Shown here piece after piece: positions 7,486 through 14,854 of a stretch of 64,000 nucleotides of DNA (position 1 is the stretch's first letter; every line of letters begins with the position of its first letter). The translations under genes and the position numbers were made by a program. The notes below the pieces were generated by a model. That model was not told the DNA's origin, searched no databases, and saw only the letters and a program-made list of their open reading frames with translations. The stretch is taken from contig NZ_ANFY01000009.1 in assembly GCF_000331225.1 (NCBI RefSeq), forward strand, positions 124,001 through 188,000. Direction: 5' to 3'. Origin of the DNA: Sandarakinorhabdus sp. AAP62 (GTDB lineage Bacteria > Pseudomonadota > Alphaproteobacteria > Sphingomonadales > Sphingomonadaceae).

Positions 7486-8697
7486 TTACCCCCGTTCGAA
7501 GCGCGCCACCAGTTCGACATGGGACGACCAGCGAAACTGCGCCACTGGCCACAGGGTCGTGAGGTGATAGCCGCCTTCCATCAATATCTTCGCATCCCGC
7601 CCGAATGTGTTGGGATTGCAGGAGACGGCGACCACAACCGGCACATGGCTTGCTGCCAGCGCCTTCGCCTGAAGCTCTGCCCCGGCGCGCGGCGGATCAA
7701 ACACCACCGCCTGCAGACCCGCCAATTCCTTGCCTTCAAGTGGCCGCCGGAACAGATCGCGGTGCTGCACGTCAACCTTGCGGCCAGCGCGCCGCGCTGC
7801 CACGCCCAGCGCCATCACCGCTGGTCCGGCTGCATCCACCGCCAGCACCTGCGCCTGTCGCGACAGCGGCAGCGCAAATGTGCCCAATCCGCAGAACAGA
7901 TCGGCCACACGGGCGGCATTGCCCACCGCCTCGCACACCGCCGCCACCAATGCTGCCTCGCCTTCACGCGTGGCCTGCAGGAACGGCGCCACCGGCAGCG
8001 GCACGCCGACACCGCCCATGCTGAGCGTCGGTTGCCGCCGCTCCACCAGCGTGTCGATTCCGCCCGGCTCTTCCACCGATAGGCGGGCAAGATCATGTGC
8101 ATGGGCAAAATCACTCAACGACTCGATCGCCGCCAGCCCGTCGGCCGACACATTGGCGAGCAGCGCGTCCACGCCCTCGTCCGCCAGGGTCAGCGCAACG
8201 CCCGCTCCCTGCCCATCCTTCAGCCGTGCCTTCAGCAACCCGCGCAGCGGCGCCAGCAGCGCCATCAGTTCCGGGGCCAGCACCGGGCAATCGGCGATAT
8301 CCACCAGCGCGTGCGTGCCTTCGCTGTGAAAGCCCAGTTGCAACTTGCCGCCGCGCTTCAGAGCCTTCAGGCTGGCACGGCGCCGGCTGCGCGGCGGGGA
8401 CAGGGCGATGGAGCGCACATCCGCCGGCAAGGCCACCACGCGGCCCAGACGATCAATCACGAAATCCCGATACGCCGCATCGTCCATGTGCTGCATCTGG
8501 CAGCCACCACAATCGGGATAATGGGCGCAGGCCGGCGCGGCATGATGCGGGCCAGGGTGGATCAGTGGTGGCGTCTGGCTGAAATCCACCGTGTCGCCCA
8601 CCGCGGCCAGCGGCACGAAGCGGCCATCATCGCTGATGCCATCCCCGCGCGCCGCCAGCCGCACGATGGGGCGCCAAGAACTGGCAACGCCGCTCAC
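7486..8697 (-). CDS. TrmA/RlmD-family RNA (uracil-5) methyltransferase with 4Fe-4S motif
   Basis: 403-residue class I SAM-dependent RNA methyltransferase, predicted to make 5-methyluridine in rRNA or tRNA. Seen: iron-sulfur ligands C57, C63 and C66 (CAHYPDCGGCQMQH) with the fourth Cys probably in ADCPVL; SAM-binding ADLFCGLGTFALPL; FDPPRAG; and the catalytic-cysteine motif SCNPNTFGRD. The N-terminal TRAM domain is short. The start is GTG at 8697, whose first bases overlap the TGA stop of the upstream gene (GTGA), indicating translational coupling. Exact target base is not decidable by eye. Confidence 0.88.
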   Translation of the reverse strand: MSGVASSWRPIVRLAARGDGISDDGRFVPLAAVGDTVDFSQTPPLIHPGPHHAAPACAHYPDCGGCQMQHMDDAAYRDFVIDRLGRVVALPADVRSIALSPPRSRRRASLKALKRGGKLQLGFHSEGTHALVDIADCPVLAPELMALLAPLRGLLKARLKDGQGAGVALTLADEGVDALLANVSADGLAAIESLSDFAHAHDLARLSVEEPGGIDTLVERRQPTLSMGGVGVPLPVAPFLQATREGEAALVAAVCEAVGNAARVADLFCGLGTFALPLSRQAQVLAVDAAGPAVMALGVAARRAGRKVDVQHRDLFRRPLEGKELAGLQAVVFDPPRAGAELQAKALAASHVPVVVAVSCNPNTFGRDAKILMEGGYHLTTLWPVAQFRWSSHVELVARFERG

Positions 8698-10076
8698 AAT
8701 GATCCCAGCACGGCCGGCAAGCTGTTGACCAGATCATCGGCAATGCCGCCCGGCCCCAGCCGCAATCCGGCCTCGCCATGCAGCCAGGCGGCTGCCTGCG
8801 CCGCTTCGAACAGCGGCAGCCCCTGCGCGATCAGCGCCGCGATCATGCCGGCCAGCACGTCGCCCGACCCGGCGGTGGCCAGATAGGGGCTGGCATGGGC
8901 GTTGATCGCCGCTCGGCCATCGGGTGCCGCGATGATGGTGGCCGCCCCCTTCAACAGCACGACCGCAGCGCAGCTTTGCGCTGCCGCCTGCACCGCGGCC
9001 AGCCGATCATCGCCAACCGGGCCAAACAACTGGGCAAATTCCCCTTCGTGCGGGGTGAGCACGGCGGGCGCGCCGATCGGCCCGCGCGGCAGCAGGCGCA
9101 GCGCGCCGGCATCGATCACCAGCGATTTTCCGGCCCAGCTCAACCGCTTCAGCCAACCGCGCGCGCGGGCATCGGCTTCCATGCCCGGGCCAATCACCAC
9201 CGCGCCCAGGCGCTTGTCCGTCAGCAGCGCTGCGGCTTCGTCATCATTGCGGCGCATCAGGGCCAGCGCCGGCATTTGGCCGCCCTCGCCGGCCAGCGTT
9301 ACCAGCCCGGCACCGCTGCGCAGAGCGGCCAGCCCGGCCAGCCCGGACGCGCCGCCATGGCCCGGCGTGCCCTCCACCACCATCACCCAGCCACGGGCAT
9401 ATTTGTGGGTGTCGCGCACCGGCCCCGCCAATCGCGGCCGCGCGGTGAAGGCCAGCGGCGTAACGATGGCGATGCCGATATCCACCACCGCCAGCCGGCC
9501 CGACACGAACGCGCCCTCGCCCAGAATATGCCCCGGCTTGGCGGCGCCGAAGGTGATGGTCAGTTCCGCCGGCAGTACCCGGCCCAGCGCGCGCCCACTG
9601 TCAGCCTCCAGCCCGGAAACGATATCGATGGCAACCACCCGGCCCTGCCCCTGCAACCGGTCCAGCGCCGCCTGCGCGCTGTCGGGCAAGGGCCGGCTGA
9701 GGCCGAGGCCGAACAGGGCATCGACAATCAGCGGCGCCGCCGGCGCCTCGGCAAGCGAAACCGTCTTGCCCGTCCAGCGCTTTGCCATGGTGGCCGCCGG
9801 CTCGCCGATGGGCGGCGCATCGGCCGCCACCGTCACCGCCACGCCAGCCTCGGCCAGCGCCGCGGCAATGCCATAACCATCGCCACCATTGTTGCCCGGC
9901 CCGCACAGCACCGTCGCCCGCCGGGCCGGTGCAAAGGCCAGGATGGCCCGCGCGGCACCGATGGCGGCTCGTTCCATCAGCGTGAGCGCCGGCGTGCCCG
10001 CGGCAATCGCCGCCGCTTCGGCACCGCGCATGGTGGCAGACGTGACGATCGGCAGCCCAGAATCGATGATGAACAT
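8694..10076 (-). CDS. nnr: bifunctional NAD(P)H-hydrate epimerase / ADP-dependent NAD(P)H-hydrate dehydratase
   Basis: 460-residue fusion repairing hydrated NADH and NADPH (NADHX, NADPHX). The N-terminal epimerase domain (about 1-205, YjeF_N) contains CGPGNNGGDGYGIA and the stretch VDALFGLGL. The C-terminal ribokinase-like dehydratase domain (about 215-460, YjeF_C) contains LTPHEGEFAQLFG and the catalytic ATAGSGDVLAGMIAAL. ATG at 10076 (MFIIDSGLPI) fits the start of the epimerase domain; a longer frame upstream would overlap the divergent GNAT gene. First gene of the operon continuing into the RNA methyltransferase. Confidence 0.93.
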   Translation of the reverse strand: MFIIDSGLPIVTSATMRGAEAAAIAAGTPALTLMERAAIGAARAILAFAPARRATVLCGPGNNGGDGYGIAAALAEAGVAVTVAADAPPIGEPAATMAKRWTGKTVSLAEAPAAPLIVDALFGLGLSRPLPDSAQAALDRLQGQGRVVAIDIVSGLEADSGRALGRVLPAELTITFGAAKPGHILGEGAFVSGRLAVVDIGIAIVTPLAFTARPRLAGPVRDTHKYARGWVMVVEGTPGHGGASGLAGLAALRSGAGLVTLAGEGGQMPALALMRRNDDEAAALLTDKRLGAVVIGPGMEADARARGWLKRLSWAGKSLVIDAGALRLLPRGPIGAPAVLTPHEGEFAQLFGPVGDDRLAAVQAAAQSCAAVVLLKGAATIIAAPDGRAAINAHASPYLATAGSGDVLAGMIAALIAQGLPLFEAAQAAAWLHGEAGLRLGPGGIADDLVNSLPAVLGSL

Positions 10077-10119
10077 GCGCGCCTTGTCACAAAGCGCAAG
10101 GCTGGGCACAAGGCCGGTG

Positions 10120-10611
10120 ATGACCGTATCTCCCACCATCCGCCCGGTGTGCGCCCAGGATGCCGCCGAACTGGCCGATTTGCTCAACGAAATCATCGCG
10201 CGCGGCGGCACCACCGCGTTTGAAACGCCGTTCACTGCGGAACGGCTGGACCAGTCCTATCTCACCGGTCCCAGCGTCCATTGCTGCTTCGTTGCCGAAC
10301 AGGGCGGCCCGTTGCTCGGTTTCCAGACACTGGGCACGCAGCCATTCCTGCCCGCGCATATCGGCGACATTGCTACCTTCACCCGGGTGAATGGGACGCA
10401 AGGCGGCGTCGGCACCGCGCTGTTTGCCGCCACGACAGCTCGTGCCCGCGAACTCGGCCTCACCGCCATCAATGCCACCATCCGCGGTGACAATATTGGC
10501 GGGCTCACTTTCTACAGCCGCATGGGCTTCGTCGATCACGAAATCGTGACGGCCGTACCGCTCAAGGACGGCACGCCGGTGGACCGTATCCGCAAGCGCT
10601 TCACGCTGTAA
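10120..10611 (+). CDS. GNAT-family N-acetyltransferase
   Basis: 163-residue single-domain GNAT acetyltransferase. The acetyl-CoA loop is seen as GTQGGVGTALFAATTARARELG (slightly degenerate R/Q-x-x-G-x-G/A), followed by INATIRGDNIGGLTFYSRMGFV, the usual beta5-alpha4-beta6 pattern. It resembles phosphinothricin-acetyltransferase-like GNATs, but the acceptor is unknown. ATG at 10120 has AAGG about 9 bases upstream. It is divergent from nnr with 43 bp between the starts. Confidence 0.82.
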   Translation: MTVSPTIRPVCAQDAAELADLLNEIIARGGTTAFETPFTAERLDQSYLTGPSVHCCFVAEQGGPLLGFQTLGTQPFLPAHIGDIATFTRVNGTQGGVGTALFAATTARARELGLTAINATIRGDNIGGLTFYSRMGFVDHEIVTAVPLKDGTPVDRIRKRFTL

Positions 10612-10612
10612 G

Positions 10613-10660
10613 CCCCTCTCCCGTTGACGCTGCGCGTCGCCTGCGGTTGCGGGAGAGGGG
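10613..10660. repeat. long palindrome between convergent genes (dispersed repeat type, probable terminator)
   Basis: CCCCTCTCCCG (10613-10623) pairs with CGGGAGAGGGG (10650-10660), an 11-bp perfect stem. The loop contains an inner hairpin GACGC-TGC-GCGTC (10626-10638). It lies between the stops of the convergent GNAT and ilvD genes, so it can act as a bidirectional 3' end. Same core as 6310-6332. Confidence 0.6.
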
Positions 10661-10665
10661 ACAGC

Positions 10666-12384
10666 TCAAATATCGGCAAACACGTGCGTTTCGGCCCTGG
10701 CGCCGGGATGCGTCACCGCCCCCAGCCGCGCCGGGCCCACGGTCTGCGCGAACTTCCAGATCGCGCCTGATTGATAATCGGTGGCACGCGGCACCCATTT
10801 GGCACGGCGGGCGTCCAAAACCGCCGGGTCCACTTCCAGCTCGATGGTGCCGGCTTCCGCATCGATGGCAATCATGTCGCCATCCTCGATCAACCCGATC
10901 GGCCCGCCTTCCGCCGCTTCCGGCCCGACGTGGCCGATGCAGAACCCACGCGTTGCACCCGAGAATCGCCCGTCGGTGATCAACGCCACCTGCTCGCCCA
11001 TGCCCTGGCCATAAAGCGCCGCGGTGGTGGACAGCATCTCGCGCATGCCCGGGCCGCCCTTGGGCCCTTCATAGCGGATCACGATCACGCAGCCCGGTTC
11101 GATCCCGCGCTGCTCCACCACGGCAAAACAGGCTTCCTCGCTGTCAAACACGCGCGCCGGGCCGCGGAATTGCAGCGTCTTCATGCCGGCCACCTTCACG
11201 ATGGCGCCATCGGGAGCGAGGCTGCCCTTCAGGCCGACCACGCCCCCGGTGGGGGTGATCGGGTTGGACACCTCGTAAATCACTTTCTGGTTCGGGTTCC
11301 AGCTGATCTCGTCGATATTCTCGGCCAGCGTCTTGCCGGTCACCGTCAGGCAATCGCCGTGGATGAAACCGGCGTCGAACAGGGTCTTCAACACCATGTA
11401 CACGCCGCCCGCATCATACATATCCTTCGCCACATATTTGCCGCCGGGCTTGAGGTCGGCGATGTAGGGCGTCGTCTTGAAGATCTCGGCCATGTCGAAC
11501 AGGTCGAACTTCACGCCGCATTCGTTGGCCATCGCCGGCAGATGCAGCGCGCCGTTGGTGGAACCACCGGTGGCCGCCACGATCCGCGCCGCATTCTCGA
11601 ACGCCTCACGCGTGCAGATGTCGCGCGGGCGAATGTTGCGCTCCAGCAGCGTCATGATCTGCTTGCCGGCCGCAACCGCGATGTCTGCCCGGCTCTGATA
11701 GGGCGCCGGCGCCATGTTGCTGTTGGGCAGCGACAGGCCAATCGCCTCCCCCACGCACGCCATGGTGTTGGCCGTGTACTGCCCGCCACAGGCGCCATGG
11801 CCGGGGCAGGCCACCTTCTCCAGCGCCGTCAGCCGCGCCAGCGGGCAGTTGCCGGCCGCAAAGCCGCCCACCGCCTCGAACACGTCCACCACGGTGACGT
11901 CCTTGTCTTCAAAGCGGCCGGGCAGGATCGATCCGCCATAAACGAAGATGCTGGGCACGTTCAGCCGCAGCATCGCCATCATCATGCCGGGCAGGCTCTT
12001 GTCGCACCCGGCAAAGCCGATCAGCGCGTCATAACAATGGCCGCGCATCGAAAGTTCAACGCTGTCGGCAATGCAATCCCGGCTCACCAGGCTAGCCTTC
12101 ATGCCCTGGTGGCCCATGGCAATCCCGTCCGTCACCGTGATGGTGTTGAACCGCCGCGGCATCCCGCCCGCCTCGTTCACGCCAATCCGCGCCGCATCCG
12201 CCTGCGCATCCAGCGTGGTGTTGCACGGCGCCGAGTCATTCCCCGCCGAGGCAATGCCCACGAACGGCCGCGCAATCTCCTCCTCGGAAAGCCCCATGGC
12301 GTAGTAATAGGACCGATGCGGCGCCCGCTCCGGCCCCACGGAAACATGGCGACTAGGCAGCTTGGACTTGTCGAATCTTGTCAT
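10666..12384 (-). CDS. ilvD: dihydroxy-acid dehydratase
   Basis: 572-residue dehydratase of branched-chain amino acid and pantothenate synthesis, converting 2,3-dihydroxy-isovalerate or -methylvalerate to the 2-oxo acids. The three Fe-S ligands of the IlvD/Edd family are visible: C54 (SAPCNTTL), C127 ([10 protein letters not shown]) and C199 ([16 protein letters not shown]). The C-terminal serine base region appears as [18 protein letters not shown]. Length is as expected for the short [2Fe-2S]-type IlvD. The ATG has GAGG about 10 bases upstream. No other ilv genes are adjacent. Confidence 0.96.
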   Translation of the reverse strand: MTRFDKSKLPSRHVSVGPERAPHRSYYYAMGLSEEEIARPFVGIASAGNDSAPCNTTLDAQADAARIGVNEAGGMPRRFNTITVTDGIAMGHQGMKASLVSRDCIADSVELSMRGHCYDALIGFAGCDKSLPGMMMAMLRLNVPSIFVYGGSILPGRFEDKDVTVVDVFEAVGGFAAGNCPLARLTALEKVACPGHGACGGQYTANTMACVGEAIGLSLPNSNMAPAPYQSRADIAVAAGKQIMTLLERNIRPRDICTREAFENAARIVAATGGSTNGALHLPAMANECGVKFDLFDMAEIFKTTPYIADLKPGGKYVAKDMYDAGGVYMVLKTLFDAGFIHGDCLTVTGKTLAENIDEISWNPNQKVIYEVSNPITPTGGVVGLKGSLAPDGAIVKVAGMKTLQFRGPARVFDSEEACFAVVEQRGIEPGCVIVIRYEGPKGGPGMREMLSTTAALYGQGMGEQVALITDGRFSGATRGFCIGHVGPEAAEGGPIGLIEDGDMIAIDAEAGTIELEVDPAVLDARRAKWVPRATDYQSGAIWKFAQTVGPARLGAVTHPGARAETHVFADI

Positions 12385-12449
12385 TTCAGGGCCTCATTCG
12401 ATAACAAAATTGCCCTGCCGCAGTGCTGGCAATGGGTCAAGGGTGGAGT

Positions 12450-12509
12450 GAAGAAATGCCTCCTGCGGGCAGGGACTCAATCCCTGCCCGCAGGAGGCCC
12501 CGCTTCTTC
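12450..12509 (-). terminator. 18-bp perfect inverted repeat, probable terminator of the amidohydrolase gene
   Basis: Bases 12458-12475 pair perfectly with 12481-12498 around a 5-base loop (CTCAA). An outer GAAGAA (12450-12455) can pair with TTCTTC (12504-12509). It lies directly after the stop at 12512 and before ilvD. A T-rich stretch on the minus strand (ATTTCTTC) follows the stem, consistent with a terminator. Confidence 0.65.
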
Positions 12510-12511
12510 CC

Positions 12512-13243
12512 TTACACCAACCCCCGCCGCACCATCGCGATGCAATCCGCCAATATATGCGTCCAGCGGGCCACGCCTCCCTTGGACTGCAACCCGTCGT
12601 TGCGGACTTCGACGCCGAGATAGGGAATACGCGCTGCTTCGGCGTGGCGATCCATGGTGTAGTTGAGGTCGCGGCCGGAATAGGGCTGGTTGTCCCCCAC
12701 ATGGAGGCCGCGCGACGCCAGGGCGACGAGGCCGCGGCGGGCGGCGCGGTCGTCCTGGTTGTAGAGAATGCCGATTGGCCAGGGGCGCTGTTCGTCGGGC
12801 CGGGTGGCGAGTTGCGGCGTGAAGCTGTGGACGGAGATGATCAGCGCTGGGCGCACCCGGGCGATCTCGGCCGCAATGGCGGCGTGATAGGGGGCGTGGA
12901 TGGCCTCCACCCGCAAGGCACGCTCTTCATCGGGCAGGTTCCAGTTGCCGGGGATCAGGTGGCCATCGCTGCTGGCCGGAACGGCGCCCAGATCGGCGGG
13001 ATCGCGGTTGAGATCGACCACCAGGCGCGAGACCGTGGCAATGATGGCGGGGGCCGAAAGCGCGCGGGCAAGACGGCGGGTGAGCGCATCGGTGCCGATG
13101 TCCACGGCAACATGATCATGGAGCAATGCGGGCGATATGCCGAGATCGATACCGGGCGGCACCTGTGCCGAGGCATGATCAGCGATCAGCAGCAGATCGG
13201 CGGTGCCGGGCAGGATTTCGGGCAGGCTCATCCTTGCCGGCAT
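12512..13243 (-). CDS. N-formylglutamate amidohydrolase family protein
   Basis: About 243-residue hydrolase of the N-formylglutamate amidohydrolase (HutG-like) family, zinc-dependent hydrolysis of N-formyl-glutamate or related amides. Seen: IADHASAQVPPGI near the start, DIGTDALTRRLA, VDLNRDP, IISVHSFTPQL and the C-terminal VEVRNDGL. No histidine-utilisation genes are nearby, so the physiological substrate is open. The start is uncertain: ATG at 13243 or 13231, neither with a good Shine-Dalgarno. The gene begins only 18 bases after a terminator T-run, so it either needs readthrough or a promoter hidden in the terminator region. Confidence 0.82.
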   Translation of the reverse strand: MPARMSLPEILPGTADLLLIADHASAQVPPGIDLGISPALLHDHVAVDIGTDALTRRLARALSAPAIIATVSRLVVDLNRDPADLGAVPASSDGHLIPGNWNLPDEERALRVEAIHAPYHAAIAAEIARVRPALIISVHSFTPQLATRPDEQRPWPIGILYNQDDRAARRGLVALASRGLHVGDNQPYSGRDLNYTMDRHAEAARIPYLGVEVRNDGLQSKGGVARWTHILADCIAMVRRGLV

Positions 13244-13261
13244 AGCCCGCGCGGGCGACAG

Positions 13262-13336
13262 AAAAAAGGCCCGGTGGAGAACCAACGGGCCCAACTGGAG
13301 GCAAGAAAATGGGCCTGGTGGCACGCCACCAGGCCC
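13262..13336 (-). terminator. two tandem intrinsic terminators after the small secreted protein gene
   Basis: On the minus strand the first stem (13325-13336 with 13311-13322, 12 bp, core GGGCCTGGTGGC) is followed by TTTTC. The second stem (13282-13291 with 13268-13277, one mismatch, loop of 4) is followed by TTTTTT (13262-13267 as A on the plus strand). Both are correctly oriented for the gene at 13370-13651. Tandem strong terminators suggest a highly expressed transcript. Confidence 0.85.
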
Positions 13337-13369
13337 AAAGGGGCATCCTTGGGAGGATGAAATCGAAAA

Positions 13370-13651
13370 TTACTGACCGGCAGTGGCCGACAGGGCAGCC
13401 AGTTCGGTGCCAAGCAGCTTGGCGGCGGCAGCGAACTTCTTGCCAGCTTCGAACTTGGCATCGGCGGCGCACAGGGCTTCACCGGTCGAAACCAGCTTCA
13501 GGGCCTTGGTGGCGTCTTCGCCGCCCTTGGCTTCGGCCAGGGTGCGGATCTGGGCCGGGGTGGCCTTGCAGCTGACCGGGGCAGCAGCGGCAACCGGGGT
13601 GGCGGCAACAGCAGCGGCGGTGATGGCGAGAGCGATGAAACGGTTCAGCAT
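13370..13651 (-). CDS. small secreted protein, unknown function
   Basis: 93-residue protein with a clear signal peptide (MLNRFIALAITAAAVAATPVAAAA). The mature part of about 68 residues is Ala/Lys-rich, probably helical, and has two cysteines (C28 and C61) that could form a disulfide in the periplasm. I do not recognise a family. The ATG has a very strong ribosome site (GAGGAGAAG). Codons are almost uniformly the preferred GC-ending ones (CTG, GCC, AAG), tandem terminators follow, and a 340-bp repeat-rich control region precedes it. It appears to be a monocistronic, well-expressed gene. Confidence 0.75.
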   Translation of the reverse strand: MLNRFIALAITAAAVAATPVAAAAPVSCKATPAQIRTLAEAKGGEDATKALKLVSTGEALCAADAKFEAGKKFAAAAKLLGTELAALSATAGQ

Positions 13652-13993
13652 GGGTCTTCTCCTCTACGGCCAGCGGCCGGCAAAACGTCAAAAATTCCGG
13701 CTGATCTGAGCGGCGCCGCCTCCGACCGAGGGGGGAGGGTTGAGCGAAGGCTGAGCGCTACTCAAATCAACTGAGCCCCTTCTAAGTGAGGCTCAGAAGC
13801 TGGTCAACAGCTATTTTGAGCGCTAGTCAGATTGTCGCACCGCAGCGTCTATTTATCAATGGTTTGTATAAATAACGTAGGGATATTGTGGCGTTGCACA
13901 GGCCAGAATCTCCCGGCAATCGAGCGCGACTCAAGGTAATTTCCGAGTCCGACTCCATTCAACTGAGCGCGACTCGGGACTGTGGCGACCGAA
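13652..13993. promoter_or_regulatory. repeat- and GANTC-rich control region upstream of the small secreted protein gene
   Basis: 342 bases without a credible gene. Four copies of GAGCGC(T/G)A(C/G)TC start at about 13753, 13818, 13922 and 13965; each is a rough dyad (GAG-N5-CTC). Six GANTC sites (13906, 13928, 13945, 13951, 13971, 13991) lie within 90 bp. An inverted repeat ATTTAT (13851-13856) / ATAAAT (13868-13873) marks an AT-rich core, and CTGAGCC (13771-13777) / GGCTCAG (13790-13796) a further hairpin. GANTC is the CcrM methylation site in alphaproteobacteria and often marks cell-cycle-regulated promoters. Direction is most likely leftward to the gene at 13651. Confidence 0.6.
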
Positions 13994-14812
13994 TCAGATG
14001 ATATGCGTGGGGCAGAGCCACCAACCGCTGGTGGCCAGCGCTGCCGCTGCCCGATCCCGGGCACCATCATCGGCATAGAGCGCCAGGCAGGTCGCGCCGG
14101 AACCGCTCATGCGAACAAGGCTCGCCTCCCCGCCCCGCTCCAATGCCGACAGCACATCGGCAATCACCGGCTGCAGCACGATGGCAGCGGCAGTCATGTC
14201 GTTGCGCAGCCCGGTCAGCGGCACCGCGGCATCGATCGGGCCGCGATCCTGCTGGTCCCAGCCGGCGAACACCGGCCCGGTGGCGACGGCCACACGCGGA
14301 TTGACCAGCAATATGGGCGTGCCCGCCGGATCATGCGGCCAGTGCGACAGCGCCTCCCCCTTGCCCGCGCCAAACAGCGTGCGGCTGTACACGCACACCG
14401 GCACATCAGCGCCCAGGGGCGCCGCCAGCGCCGCCAGCCGCTCAAGGGGCCAATCCAGCCCCCATAGCCGGTTGAGCAGCCGCAAGGCCGCTGCCGCATC
14501 CGCCGAACCACCGCCCAGCCCGGCGGCCACCGGAATCCGCTTTTCCAGATGCAGGGCCGCGTTCGGCACGATGCCCGCCGCTGCCGCCAGCGCCCGGCCG
14601 GCGCGCAGCACCAGATTGTCATCACCCACATCCGCCGCCGCCGCCGTTGGGCCCGACAGGGTGAGGCTCAGCCCCTCCCCCGCTTCACCGCGCAGCGTGT
14701 CGCCAAAGGCGGTGAAGGCAAAGATGCTTTCCAGATCATGATAGCCATCCGGCCGCCGTCGCCGCAGGTGCAGCGCCAGGTTGATCTTGGCCGGGGCGGG
14801 TTCGATGATCAT
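13994..14812 (-). CDS. ispE: 4-diphosphocytidyl-2-C-methyl-D-erythritol kinase
   Basis: 272-residue GHMP kinase of the non-mevalonate isoprenoid pathway, phosphorylating CDP-methylerythritol. Visible: N-terminal PAKINLALHLRRRRPDGYHDLES, the ATP-binding glycine loop PVAAGLGGGSADAAAALRLLN and the third GHMP motif MSGSGATCLALY. Length is slightly shorter than the E. coli enzyme but complete. It lies 42 bases after the TPR gene and is probably co-transcribed with it. Confidence 0.95.
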   Translation of the reverse strand: MIIEPAPAKINLALHLRRRRPDGYHDLESIFAFTAFGDTLRGEAGEGLSLTLSGPTAAAADVGDDNLVLRAGRALAAAAGIVPNAALHLEKRIPVAAGLGGGSADAAAALRLLNRLWGLDWPLERLAALAAPLGADVPVCVYSRTLFGAGKGEALSHWPHDPAGTPILLVNPRVAVATGPVFAGWDQQDRGPIDAAVPLTGLRNDMTAAAIVLQPVIADVLSALERGGEASLVRMSGSGATCLALYADDGARDRAAAALATSGWWLCPTHII

Positions 14813-14854
14813 CGCGCGGCGGCTGTGACGCGGGCGGGGAGCGGCTGCAAGCCT

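Noticed and set aside
10771-12666. 631-codon plus-strand frame opposite ilvD
   Set aside because: Fully antisense to ilvD, whose three Fe-S cysteines and length are unmistakable.
13851-13873. Replication-origin-like AT-rich element with iterons
   Set aside because: The repeats are irregularly spaced, no consensus DnaA boxes are seen and no replication initiator gene is adjacent; a promoter region is more likely.
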